From Bacteroidales bacterium (GTDB lineage: Bacteria > Bacteroidota > Bacteroidia > Bacteroidales > F082): a stretch of DNA of 39,980 bases. The notes under the pieces were generated by a model, which saw nothing but the letters and a program-made list of their open reading frames with translations, was not told the DNA's origin and ran no database searches. Location: positions 1-39,980 of the forward strand of contig JAKIVD010000030.1 of NCBI GenBank assembly GCA_021647205.1, in the 5' to 3' direction. Of the stretch, positions 1 to 7,892 are shown piece after piece (within the stretch, counting starts at the first letter, position 1; each line of letters opens with the position of its first letter). Made by a program: the position numbers and the translations under genes.

Positions 1-236
1 TGGAAAATTTGTATTTTTATGCATGGGGGCGGTTTTGTTTTTTTACACCTCAAAGATATTAAATATCAATGAGATAACAAGGTGATCGCCCCCTTTTATT
101 CGCTTTTTGTGAATTATTCAGGCTAGAAGATTTTAATATTCAAACAATAGAATTTGAAAATTCAGCTCATAATTATAAAGAATTAACTCAGTTCTTAGAA
201 ATTCTTGCAACAGAGGCTCCTGCATAATTAATAAAA
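1..236. other. Left-edge stretch without a clear gene
   Basis: This AT-rich stretch follows the 3' end of the GHKL ATPase gene. On the plus strand a reading frame is open from 78 to the TAA at 225-227 and ends in ...LEILATEAPA. It has no start codon and is preceded by an in-frame stop at 75-77, so it could be the worn tail of a gene or chance. A second frame is open from the left edge to a TGA at 70-72. The 7-mer GGGGGCG near position 25 and CGCCCCC near 87-93 are reverse complements and could pair across about 55 bases. Nothing here is recognisable as a family. Confidence 0.3.
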
Positions 237-2711
237 TCATTCCCCTAAACTTGCCATCAATTCATTCACCCCAAAACTCAAAATAAACTCAGAATAGAAA
301 TTATCAAAAAGACTACGTAAGTAGCTGCCTAAATCAACTTCATCTTCTTTGTTGTTTTCCAGCTCTTTGTAAATCCTGAATTTGTTCTTTCGCGTAATTG
401 TATATAAAAATAGCGTGTGGAAATAAACAGATGAGTAATATTTTTTATCTGCTATTTCCATTTGTTGCTCACTGATGTTCTTTTCTTTGGCCTTAAAGTT
501 TTTCAAAACACGGCTGTCCATATTAATATAAATACTTTCTAAAGTATCTCCTTTTACCAAAGGATACATCACTGTTTCCCAATCCATCTGTTCACCCGTC
601 CCCTCTTCCATTTCGGACCATGTTTTAATACCCTCCTTATTCTCCGGATTTTTTTCATAAACCAATATCAGTTCCGGTAAACCCATTTCCGGTAAATCGT
701 CCTCCTCTTCTTTTTTTACTTTTTCTTTCGGTTTTTCCCTATCCTCAATCTTTACCCAAAATACTTGATCAAATTTCTGTCCGGCACCATCCAGTGTCAC
801 TTTAATTTGCATTTCATCGCCAACATTAACTTCATCAGTCGGTGAGAATGAAATTTTAATAATGCCATCTTTCGGGCTTTCTGTATTTACATTTAAAATA
901 TCCTCAATTTGTTCAGGCTTACCGGGTCTATCACCACCCTCAACCTCATTTTGTTTTGTTCCTAATAGTCCTACTTTTAAATCACCCGGCTCTTCGCTTC
1001 GGTCAAAATAGTAGTCTTCAACATCTGTCTGCAGCTTGATGATTCGTTCCCCTCCTAATGGAATTGCAGTAACCGGAGTTTTATCATCATTTTTTTTCAG
1101 CAGATTTAAGAAAGACGGAAAGCGTTCCGGTTTGAAAGGAATTTTATCTTCTTTTCTTTTATTCTGTGGTTTTGGCTTTGACTTTTTCTTGTCAGGTAAA
1201 TCCAGTTTAAATGCGCTGCCAAGTAACTTGAATAAATCACTGTTTTTTGGAAGACTTTTCGTGAAATTCTGTAGCAATTCTTTTGTAGAACTACTTTCTA
1301 CTGAAAGGGAATCTTTACGGATTTTTTCAATTTGAGCCAACCTTCCACCAGATTTTCCCAACTCCTTTGCTAAGTATTTTCTTAATGCTCTGGTTTCATC
1401 ACTTTCTTTAAGCCTGTCACGTGAGGCCATGAAAAGTTCCTTTCGGAATTCATATTTCATTTCCGTACAATCAACGTGAATGAGTAGGTGGCTTTTTAAA
1501 AGATTCATCTTCAGAGAACGAGTGATGAACTCAGAGGTATAATAACCATGTACCTGGCCGTTGATAGAAAACAAAACAGTCATGTTGTTTTTAAAGAAAC
1601 GGCGTTGAATATCCTCTTTGGTTTTTTTTACATCCTTATCACCATATTTTGCTTTGAACACATAACAGGTAATTTTTGATTTTCCAAACTCAGGTTGGTT
1701 ATCCACTTTAAGCGAAAATGTTTCTTCGACGTAACCATCCTTTTCATCTTCGAGACGGCGTTTTAGGCCGTAAAGGTCTAATTCAAGGACTTTGTTATTG
1801 GGATATCTTTCTTTGCTGTCAACCGTAAAAACAGGTAATGCAGGATTGAATAAATATTCATTAATGCTCTGATTAAGGTCTTGTGCAAAACCGGAATATC
1901 CAGAAGGAAAATTGTAAGAATAAAGTTTAATGATTGTTCCCGTTTTAAACTTCCTGCCAAAAAGTTTCAAATCAAGTTCATCAATATGGAAAGATGGAAT
2001 TTGACCATTTAATTTAAAATATTCATACCAGGTTTCTTTTCGTGAAGTTCTTTCTTCACCTTTTAATGGATGTTCCCGCACTAATGTGAAACCCATATTA
2101 CCGCTATTATCGTACCTTTTAGACGCAATAAGTTGATAACGTTTTTTCCCACAGAAAACAATTGCACCACTACCACCCATATTATATTTCCCTTGAACAA
2201 AATGAATCTTTGTTTTGTTTCCACTCAATAAGGAAAGAAAAGTCCCTTCAAAATTTTCAGGATGCTGACCTTCACCATTGTCATACATAATTACAGAAGT
2301 GTCCCGAGGTGTTCCATCTGCAACAACTTGAATTTCTTCGGATTGTTTTTTTCTAAAGGTTAGTAAATCCCAACTTTTATAATCAGGAAAGAATAAACGA
2401 ATTGCAGCTTCCATCGACCGGGGAGCATCTGCTGATTCTGGTTCAACGCCTGTTTCAAATGCTTTCTTCATTAAAATGGCATCAATACTATTTGTGATCT
2501 TTTCAATTAAGGCTGCAATAGGATTAGCCTGTTGATTTTTAATAACGGCAAAATTGTATTCATTTCCCCCTAACGGAAACCAGTTATCCGTGTTATCAAA
2601 AATATCTGAATACAAATAGATTATCTCCTCAAGAGAACCTTCAGTAGGGGCACTAAATAATTTGAGGAATAGTTGTTTTGGGTCAATTGGATTATCTGCA
2701 AACATGTTCAT
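237..2711 (-). CDS. GHKL-type ATPase (Hsp90/MutL/MORC-like), possible defence protein
   Basis: An 824-aa protein whose first 200 residues carry the ATP-binding motifs of the GHKL fold: an N box EKITNSID (70-77, with Asn74 and Asp77), DNGEG (144-148) and a glycine-rich lid GKYNMGGSGA (174-183). A region around 375-450 looks like the beta-alpha S5-type transducer that follows GHKL domains in MutL and MORC. It includes a SxxGQVHG stretch and an MASRDRL motif. A lysine-rich linker follows (about 500-530), then a beta-rich, immunoglobulin-like stretch (about 605-670), an acidic linker and a helical C-terminus. There is no signal peptide or membrane segment, so it should be cytoplasmic. GHKL ATPases of this build occur in bacterial defence and restriction-modification loci (established for MutL/MORC-like families). 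That role here is inference, since no partner gene is visible. Base composition is visibly more AT-rich than the genes from 2.8 kb on. The start at 2711 is ATG; a second ATG is at codon 3. Confidence 0.75.
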   Translation of the reverse strand: MNMFADNPIDPKQLFLKLFSAPTEGSLEEIIYLYSDIFDNTDNWFPLGGNEYNFAVIKNQQANPIAALIEKITNSIDAILMKKAFETGVEPESADAPRSMEAAIRLFFPDYKSWDLLTFRKKQSEEIQVVADGTPRDTSVIMYDNGEGQHPENFEGTFLSLLSGNKTKIHFVQGKYNMGGSGAIVFCGKKRYQLIASKRYDNSGNMGFTLVREHPLKGEERTSRKETWYEYFKLNGQIPSFHIDELDLKLFGRKFKTGTIIKLYSYNFPSGYSGFAQDLNQSINEYLFNPALPVFTVDSKERYPNNKVLELDLYGLKRRLEDEKDGYVEETFSLKVDNQPEFGKSKITCYVFKAKYGDKDVKKTKEDIQRRFFKNNMTVLFSINGQVHGYYTSEFITRSLKMNLLKSHLLIHVDCTEMKYEFRKELFMASRDRLKESDETRALRKYLAKELGKSGGRLAQIEKIRKDSLSVESSSTKELLQNFTKSLPKNSDLFKLLGSAFKLDLPDKKKSKPKPQNKRKEDKIPFKPERFPSFLNLLKKNDDKTPVTAIPLGGERIIKLQTDVEDYYFDRSEEPGDLKVGLLGTKQNEVEGGDRPGKPEQIEDILNVNTESPKDGIIKISFSPTDEVNVGDEMQIKVTLDGAGQKFDQVFWVKIEDREKPKEKVKKEEEDDLPEMGLPELILVYEKNPENKEGIKTWSEMEEGTGEQMDWETVMYPLVKGDTLESIYINMDSRVLKNFKAKEKNISEQQMEIADKKYYSSVYFHTLFLYTITRKNKFRIYKELENNKEDEVDLGSYLRSLFDNFYSEFILSFGVNELMASLGE

Positions 2712-2797
2712 GGGGCTAATTTAGCAAAGAACATCGCCGTATGAACAGAACCAAAATAGTTTAAAACAATTGTAAATAAGATTGTGGAAAACTTAGG

Positions 2798-3544
2798 TTA
2801 CTTCATCTCCTCCAAAAACTCCTCCACCGCTTTCCAGTATTCTCCATAACCCTCATTTTTCTCCCACAAAGCCTTGGAGCCGTGGAAGCCTTCGTCTTCG
2901 GGCAGGAAGAAGGATTTGTCTGTTGATGAAAGGCTTTCATAAATCGGCCGCCACGATTCTTCTTCCGATTTGGAAGAAGTGATGAAAACAGGACAACTTA
3001 CATTTTCAGCAAATTCGGAAACGGTTTTGCCATCCGGTTCAAAATAATTTCCGGGGGAAAAAGAAAGGATACCGTCCACCTCATCCTGATGTTTGGCCGC
3101 CAGAACAAAAACCAAAGCTGATGAATAAGAACTGCCCCAAACAATAAGTTTCTCAGGTTTATAAACACTTTCAACGTAAAGCAGGGTGGCCTCCAAATCC
3201 GGGAGAGCATCCAGGTACTCGGTGGGCAGGCCTTTTTTTACGGCCTCTGCATGGGTTTCATTAATTATCCCGTTTACCGCATCGCCCGAGCGCTGGTCAA
3301 GCGCAAGGCAATTGAAGCCGAGGGTATTCAGCTTGGGGGCAATTTCCAGGTATTCGCCCCGGCTGTAGCGGGCCTGGTGGTAAAGGATGATGAAAGGGGC
3401 CCCGGCATCTGCTGTCATGTACAAATCGGCTGTGATTGTTAAATCGTCAAGGGATTTAAATGTAAGGTTTTTTGCAGGGGACTGTCCAAAAGAAACCGTC
3501 AGTCCGAAAAAGAAGAGCAAGCTAAGCAGGGTAAAAAATTTCAT
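2798..3544 (-). CDS. Secreted alpha/beta hydrolase
   Basis: A 248-aa protein with an N-terminal signal peptide (residues 1-20, hydrophobic core LLSLLFFFGL, ending at FGQ). The mature part has the alpha/beta-hydrolase layout: a first strand FIILYHQ with the oxyanion region (51-57), a nucleophile elbow WGSSYSS (136-142, serine probably Ser139) and a late histidine in GFHGS (His221). The elbow is G-S-S-Y-S rather than the textbook G-x-S-x-G, as in some dienelactone-hydrolase-like and lysophospholipase-like members. Substrate cannot be read from sequence. It lies 62 bp downstream of the nitrilase-family gene on the same strand, so co-transcription is possible. Export to the periplasm is expected from the signal peptide. 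Confidence 0.8.
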   Translation of the reverse strand: MKFFTLLSLLFFFGLTVSFGQSPAKNLTFKSLDDLTITADLYMTADAGAPFIILYHQARYSRGEYLEIAPKLNTLGFNCLALDQRSGDAVNGIINETHAEAVKKGLPTEYLDALPDLEATLLYVESVYKPEKLIVWGSSYSSALVFVLAAKHQDEVDGILSFSPGNYFEPDGKTVSEFAENVSCPVFITSSKSEEESWRPIYESLSSTDKSFFLPEDEGFHGSKALWEKNEGYGEYWKAVEEFLEEMK

Positions 3545-3606
3545 GGATAAATAATTTTAAAATATTGGCCGCGGATTCACGGATAAATTGTGGATGATTA
3601 GACGGT

Positions 3607-4422
3607 TTATTCCTGCAGATCATACAATTTAAATCTATCCCAATCCAAACCCGCATTGAATTTTTGACGGAATGCCTGAAGTTGCCGCATGGAAATGCTT
3701 TCAATAAACGTCTGTTCTTCACCTTCTTTAGCCATTGCAAGTATTCCCCCTTTGAAATCAACCAGCATCGAATCGCCACTATAAACATTACCGGGGCCAT
3801 CGGTTCCTACGCGGTTCACACCCAACACATAAGCCAGGTTTTCGATGGCACGGGCAATGAGCAATTGCTTCCAGGGGTAGCTGCGCACGGCAGGCCAGTT
3901 GGCAATATAAATGGCGAGGTCGTATTCGAAATCACCATTTTCCAGCAGCCTGTTTTTGCTCCACACCGGAAAGCGTAAATCGTAACAAACCATGGGGCGG
4001 ATTTTCCAACCTTTGAGCTCGGCTGTTAACTGCTTTGTTCCGGCTTTGATGCTTTCGTTTTCGCCACCCATCGAAAACACATGGCGTTTGTCGTAGCGTT
4101 CAAAACTACCGTCGGGCCGCATCCAAATAAGGGTGTTGGAAAAAAAGCCATTGGTTTCGATGAGTAAACTTCCGCAAACAACGGCCCCGGTTTGTTCTGC
4201 CATTTGCCGCATCCAGTCCATACTTTCCCCATTTTCAGGTTCTGCAAATTGTTTGGGGTCAACCGGAAAGCCCGTGGTAAAGGTTTCGGGAAGTACAATC
4301 AGGTCACAATCCTTGTCGAGGGATTGAATTTGAGCTTCAAAATATTTTCGGTTGGCTTTGGGGTTTTCCCATGCCAAATCAGCTTGCAGCCAGGCTATTT
4401 TTACATCGGGTTTCATTTGCAT
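3607..4422 (-). CDS. Nitrilase-family omega-amidase (YafV-like)
   Basis: A 271-aa carbon-nitrogen hydrolase with the Glu-Lys-Cys triad of the nitrilase superfamily: Glu46 in LPETFTTGF, Lys112 in YDKRHVFS and Cys146 in VCYDLRFP. The FTTGF and KRHVFS contexts match the YafV/NIT2 omega-amidase branch, which hydrolyses alpha-ketoglutaramate or alpha-ketosuccinamate to the keto-diacid and ammonia. The next gene upstream on the same strand is a KAT/YbdL-type aminotransferase. The pair makes sense as a glutamine-transaminase/omega-amidase route: the aminotransferase salvages the keto acid of methionine or an aromatic amino acid with glutamine, and the amidase removes the ketoglutaramate. That pathway link is inference from adjacency plus family knowledge. 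The two genes are separated by 248 bp holding two palindromic repeats. ATG starts exist at codons 1 and 3. Confidence 0.88.
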   Translation of the reverse strand: MQMKPDVKIAWLQADLAWENPKANRKYFEAQIQSLDKDCDLIVLPETFTTGFPVDPKQFAEPENGESMDWMRQMAEQTGAVVCGSLLIETNGFFSNTLIWMRPDGSFERYDKRHVFSMGGENESIKAGTKQLTAELKGWKIRPMVCYDLRFPVWSKNRLLENGDFEYDLAIYIANWPAVRSYPWKQLLIARAIENLAYVLGVNRVGTDGPGNVYSGDSMLVDFKGGILAMAKEGEEQTFIESISMRQLQAFRQKFNAGLDWDRFKLYDLQE

Positions 4423-4547
4423 TGATTGATATTTATGTTGAAAAACGGAGCAAAACCATCTCCAAAACTTTTCAAGCTGCCGGGAAATTTTTTCATCAAA
4501 TCATTTTTAAATGCCATGATGGTTCTTGTTGTTTCCAGGAAGTTCAT

Positions 4548-4582
4548 AGACTCTTCCAGGTGCTGCACACGCTGGAAGGTCT
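4548..4582. repeat. Dispersed palindromic element, copy A
   Basis: A 35-bp unit with arms AGACTCTTCCAGGT and GCTGGAAGGTCT around a variable centre. Read on the minus strand it begins AGACCTTCCAGC and ends ACCTGGAAGAGTCT. Copy B lies 23 bp away and copy C at 28688, with the same arms and nearly the same length but a different centre. The unit can fold into an imperfect hairpin. It resembles the short intergenic palindromes found in many Bacteroidota genomes; its function is unknown. Confidence 0.75.
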
Positions 4583-4605
4583 TGGGTCTCACTGGTAATT
4601 TGTTG

Positions 4606-4641
4606 AGACTCTTCCAGGTCCAAAAAGACGCTGGAAGGTCT
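4606..4641. repeat. Dispersed palindromic element, copy B
   Basis: A 36-bp unit in the same orientation as copy A, beginning AGACTCTTCCAGGT and ending GCTGGAAGGTCT. The centre (CCAAAAAGAC) differs from that of copy A. The arms are identical to copy A over 13-14 bases on each side. Confidence 0.75.
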
Positions 4642-4670
4642 CTTAGGTCTAAAAGTCTTAAGTCTCTTTC

Positions 4671-5828
4671 TCAAATCCCGCACAAAATCTCCCCTGCCTT
4701 TTTTAATGTTTCTTCCTGTTTGGCAAAACAAAAGCGCAGTACTTTGTTGTCGTCTTTCTTTTGGTAAAACGGAGAAATCGGGATTCCGGCAATCCCTTTC
4801 TCTTTGATGAGCCGGGTAGCAAAATCCATTTCACTTTCATCGGATATCGCACTGTAATCCAGCAATTGAAAATAAGTGCCGAAACAGGGCAAGACCTTAA
4901 AGCGGGAAGGCCGTACCGCATCGGCAAAAAAGTCGCGTTTTTTCTGGTAAAATTCTCCCAAATGAAGGTAATTTTCAGGCTCAGCCAAATAATCGGCAAG
5001 GGCATATTGGATGGGTGTATTCACAGCAAACACCACAAACTGATGGGTCTTCCGGTATTCTTTCATCAGGTTTTCGGGGGCCAGAACAAATCCGGTTTTC
5101 CAGCCGGTGGCGTGAAAAGTTTTACCAAACGAACCCATCAGCAAACTCCGGCTGGCCAGTTCGGGAAAACGACTAACACTTTGGTGTTGGTGTTCGTCAA
5201 AAATCAGGTGTTCGTAAACTTCATCGCTTAAAACAATAATATCCGTCCCGCGTGTCAGCTTCTCCAAACGTTTCAAATCATCTTCTTTCAACACACTTCC
5301 GGTAGGATTGTGTGGCGTATTAATGACAATCATTCGCGTGTTGTGGGTGATGAGTTTGGGTACTTCGTTCCAGTTGATCCGAAAATCGGGGAACAGTAAC
5401 CTTGAATATTTGACGATACCCTTATTGATCTCTACCGCAGGGGTGTAGCAGTCGTAGGCCGGTTCAAAAACAATGACTTCATCGCCCGGTTTTACGAAAG
5501 CCGAAATGGCCGTGTAAATTCCCTGTGTGGCACCGGCAGTAATGGTGATTTCTGTTTCAGGATTGTAATTTGCCCCGTAATTGCAATCGAACATTTTTGA
5601 AATGGCCTGCCGTAATTCAGCAACGCCCGGCATGGGTGCATATTGGTTAAACCCTTTCTTCATATAGTAATGCACCCTGGCGATCAGCTCTTCCGAAATG
5701 GGAAAGTCGGGAAAACCCTGCGACAGGTTAACGGCATTGTGTTCTTTTGCCAGGCCACTCATTACCGCAAAAACAGAGGTGCCGGTTTGGGGTAGCTTAG
5801 AAATAATATTGCCCTTGAATCGATTCAT
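4671..5828 (-). CDS. Methionine/glutamine (KAT-type) aminotransferase
   Basis: A 385-aa class I/II PLP-dependent aminotransferase of the YbdL/kynurenine-aminotransferase branch. Visible landmarks are NLSQGFPDFP (34-43), the PLP-phosphate and ring contacts AGATQG (99-104), NTPHNPTG (170-177), SDEVYEHL (201-208) and the Schiff-base lysine Lys236 in GSFGKTFHATGWKTG. These enzymes use methionine, aromatic amino acids or glutamine with keto acids; YbdL prefers methionine. Upstream codons extend the frame to 5909, but the family start MNRFKGN at 5828 fits better and sits 21 nt after a TAnnTTTG promoter motif. It is probably followed by the omega-amidase gene 248 bp downstream, giving a keto-acid salvage pair. 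It is divergent from pgk. Confidence 0.9.
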   Translation of the reverse strand: MNRFKGNIISKLPQTGTSVFAVMSGLAKEHNAVNLSQGFPDFPISEELIARVHYYMKKGFNQYAPMPGVAELRQAISKMFDCNYGANYNPETEITITAGATQGIYTAISAFVKPGDEVIVFEPAYDCYTPAVEINKGIVKYSRLLFPDFRINWNEVPKLITHNTRMIVINTPHNPTGSVLKEDDLKRLEKLTRGTDIIVLSDEVYEHLIFDEHQHQSVSRFPELASRSLLMGSFGKTFHATGWKTGFVLAPENLMKEYRKTHQFVVFAVNTPIQYALADYLAEPENYLHLGEFYQKKRDFFADAVRPSRFKVLPCFGTYFQLLDYSAISDESEMDFATRLIKEKGIAGIPISPFYQKKDDNKVLRFCFAKQEETLKKAGEILCGI

Positions 5829-5849
5829 TGGTTTTGGTTTTGGAGGAAA

Positions 5850-5857
5850 CAAATGTA
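5850..5857 (-). promoter_or_regulatory. Putative -7 promoter element of the aminotransferase gene
   Basis: Minus-strand TACATTTG matches the Bacteroidota consensus TAnnTTTG and ends 21 nt before the start at 5828. No convincing -33 TTTG was found at the usual spacing. Confidence 0.5.
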
Positions 5858-5867
5858 TTGATTTTTT

Positions 5868-5887
5868 CCCTGACCTGAAGGTCAGGG
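5868..5887. repeat. 20-bp palindrome in the aminotransferase-pgk divergent gap
   Basis: CCCTGACCT, two bases, then AGGTCAGGG: perfect 9-bp arms with a 2-nt centre. It lies between the two divergent promoter motifs. It could be an operator, a protein-binding site or a dispersed palindrome; only one copy was noticed in this window. Confidence 0.5.
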
Positions 5888-5939
5888 CAACTGATGTATC
5901 AAAGATCATCAGAAAAAGTAATGGCTTGTTTTTCTTTCT

Positions 5940-5947
5940 TAGATTTG
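5940..5947 (+). promoter_or_regulatory. Putative -7 promoter element of pgk
   Basis: TAGATTTG matches TAnnTTTG and ends 38 nt before the pgk ATG, a plausible leader length. The upstream region is T-rich, without a clear -33 element. Confidence 0.5.
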
Positions 5948-5985
5948 CAAGTGAATCCCTTTGACAAACCTAAAATTTCATTTTT

Positions 5986-7182
5986 ATGAAAAATATTGAT
6001 ACCTACAATTTTACAGACAAGAAAGTGATTGTCCGCGTTGACTTTAACGTGCCTTTAAACGATAAATTTGAAATTACCGACGACACCCGCATCCGGGCGG
6101 CTATTCCCACTATTCAGAAAATACGTGAAGGTGGGGGTGCCGTGATTTTGATGTCGCACCTCGGCAGGCCAAAAAATGGTCCCGAGGAAAAATTCTCATT
6201 GAAACATATCATTACTGACCTGTCAGAAAAACTGGGTACTGATGTTCAGTTTGCCAATAATTGTATTGGTGCCGAGGCTGTCGCTAAAGCATCAAAACTA
6301 AAAGCCGGTGAGGTGCTGTTACTTGAAAATCTCCGTTTCTATAAGGAGGAAACCAAAGGCGATAAAGCCTTTGCCGAAAAGCTGGCCGCATTGGCCGATG
6401 TGTATATGAACGATGCCTTCGGAACGGCGCACCGGGCGCATGCTTCAACAGCAATTATTGCGCAGTTTTTCCCAACGGAAAAAATGTTTGGCTATGTAAT
6501 GAACAACGAACTGGCCAGCATCAACAAAGTTTTAAAAGAAGGTGAAAAACCCGTAACTGCCGTTTTGGGCGGCGCCAAGGTGTCGGGCAAAATCGAAATC
6601 ATCAACAGCCTGCTGAGCAAGGTGGACAATATTGTGATTGGTGGGGGGATGATGTTTACCTTCATCAAAGCCCTGGGGGGACAGATTGGTAATTCGCTGG
6701 TGGAAAACGATTTGATTGAAACGGCAAAAGCAGCTATGCAAAAAGCCGATGAAATGAATGTGACTTTTTACATTCCCACCGATGCGGTAATTGCTGATAA
6801 ATTTGACAATAATGCCAACATCAAAACCTGCCAGGCCGGCGAAATACCCGACGGCTGGATGGGCTTGGACATTGGCCCGGAAACCATCCGCACATTCAGC
6901 GATGTAATTGAAAACTCGGCCACCATCCTCTGGAATGGCCCCATGGGGGTTTTTGAAATGGACAATTTTTCCAAAGGCACGATTGAAATTGCCCAAGCCA
7001 TTGCCCGGTCAACTTCAAAAGGGGCTTACTCTCTGGTGGGTGGCGGTGATTCGGTTGCTGCCGTTAATAAGTACAATTTGGCAAACGAGGTGAGCTACGT
7101 TTCCACCGGCGGGGGTGCGATGCTGGAGTTTCTGGAAGGGAAAACCTTGCCGGGAGTGGCTGCGATAACCCCCTCTGCCTAA
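5986..7182 (+). CDS. pgk: Phosphoglycerate kinase
   Basis: A 398-aa protein of normal length for bacterial PGK, which makes ATP from 1,3-bisphosphoglycerate in glycolysis. The signature RVDFNVPL is at residues 17-24, SHLGRP near 59-64 and LLLENLRFY near 106-114. The C-terminal nucleotide domain shows [18 protein letters not shown] and the closing GGGDSVAAV and [13 protein letters not shown] motifs. It is a single gene, divergent from the aminotransferase gene and convergent with the cvpA-like gene. The protein is cytosolic. No odd features were seen. Confidence 0.98.
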   Translation: MKNIDTYNFTDKKVIVRVDFNVPLNDKFEITDDTRIRAAIPTIQKIREGGGAVILMSHLGRPKNGPEEKFSLKHIITDLSEKLGTDVQFANNCIGAEAVAKASKLKAGEVLLLENLRFYKEETKGDKAFAEKLAALADVYMNDAFGTAHRAHASTAIIAQFFPTEKMFGYVMNNELASINKVLKEGEKPVTAVLGGAKVSGKIEIINSLLSKVDNIVIGGGMMFTFIKALGGQIGNSLVENDLIETAKAAMQKADEMNVTFYIPTDAVIADKFDNNANIKTCQAGEIPDGWMGLDIGPETIRTFSDVIENSATILWNGPMGVFEMDNFSKGTIEIAQAIARSTSKGAYSLVGGGDSVAAVNKYNLANEVSYVSTGGGAMLEFLEGKTLPGVAAITPSA

Positions 7183-7248
7183 AGAGTCCGGCTGTCATCC
7201 TATGTTTGCAAATTCAAATAAGAAGCGTGAAAGTTTTAACTTTGAGTT

Positions 7249-7359
7249 ATGTTAAACAATCAGAAGGAAAAGGAGAAAGATAAAGACTATTGTTTGTCAT
7301 CCGGTTTTGAAACCAGTTCGAAATGCCAGTCTTTTTTTACGGGGGAGCTTGCTCAATAA
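7249..7359 (+). CDS. Possible 36-aa ORF after pgk
   Basis: An ATG-initiated frame begins MLNNQKEKEK and ends FFTGELAQ, with two cysteines. It overlaps the end of the convergent cvpA-like gene by 7 bases. A TAACTTTG motif (7237-7244) lies only 4 nt before the ATG, too close to act as a normal promoter for it. It may well be chance; no family is recognised. Confidence 0.15.
   Translation: MLNNQKEKEKDKDYCLSSGFETSSKCQSFFTGELAQ
7282..7338 (+). terminator. Possible rho-independent terminator of pgk
   Basis: AAAGACT (7282-7288) pairs with AGTCTTT (7328-7334), which continues into more T residues. An inner helix GGTTT/AAACC (7303-7314) lies inside the loop. The stem is short and the loop long, so this is a weak call. 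It would serve the plus-strand transcript. Confidence 0.3.
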
Positions 7360-7892
7360 ACCTCCTCCAAAATCTCTTCCTTATCGGGAAGGTCAATATT
7401 CAGGTCTTCTAAATTTAGCCACGAATAAATGAAAGGGGCGACAGACGCAACCGGTTCGTAAAATAGGGATTTATCCCGGCTGTCTTTATTAATGAGGCTT
7501 TGTTCAACACCAAAATAATTGATTACAAAAATAAGGATGCTCATATAAAGTGCTCCCTTCAAAATTCCGAAAACCGCCCCGGCCGCTTTGTTTAAAAATC
7601 CCAGCATCAGAACATCAATGATTTTGTGAAGGGCATTCCCCAATACAGTAACTGCCAGAATAACAACAACAAAAGTAACGACAAAGGAAATAGCAGCAAG
7701 GTATTTTTTGCTGATGGTGAAGTGCTCCGTTAATAGGTTTGCCGCATAATCTGAAAAGAAAAAGGCGAAATACAAGCCAAGTACCAGGGCAGCCAGCGAG
7801 GCCAGGCTGATAATCAGCCCTTTTTTGTAGCCGCTCCAGGCAAACAACAGCATGGGAATAAGCAGAATAATATCTATCGTGGAAATACTCAT
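7353..7892 (-). CDS. CvpA family membrane protein
   Basis: A 179-aa integral membrane protein with about four hydrophobic segments (roughly 5-18, 25-45, 65-90 and 105-125) and the family-typical start IDIILLIPMLLFAWSGYKKGLI, in which the Y-x-K-G-L stretch precedes the second segment. CvpA proteins are linked to colicin V production in E. coli and to envelope stress and bile tolerance elsewhere. The molecular activity is unknown. Its start codon overlaps the stop of the MlaF-like gene by 4 bases (ATGA), so it is translationally coupled to an ABC lipid-transport pair. Pairing with MlaEF hints at an envelope role. Confidence 0.85.
   Translation of the reverse strand: MSISTIDIILLIPMLLFAWSGYKKGLIISLASLAALVLGLYFAFFFSDYAANLLTEHFTISKKYLAAISFVVTFVVVILAVTVLGNALHKIIDVLMLGFLNKAAGAVFGILKGALYMSILIFVINYFGVEQSLINKDSRDKSLFYEPVASVAPFIYSWLNLEDLNIDLPDKEEILEEVY

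Larger units (their letters stand above)
4423..4670. other. Repeat-bearing gap between aminotransferase and omega-amidase genes
   Basis: The 248 bp between the two same-strand genes contain no credible gene. They hold two copies of a 35-36 bp palindromic element, listed separately, and a run of short TCTTAGGTCT/AGTCTTAAGTCT-type sequence after the second copy. A purine/pyrimidine-rich AT stretch lies next to the omega-amidase start. The repeats would form hairpins in the transcript between the two genes. Confidence 0.6.

Noticed and set aside
4507-4767. Frames running through the tandem palindromes
   Set aside because: The repeats and the aminotransferase 3' end explain the open frames; they differ on each strand and have no motif.
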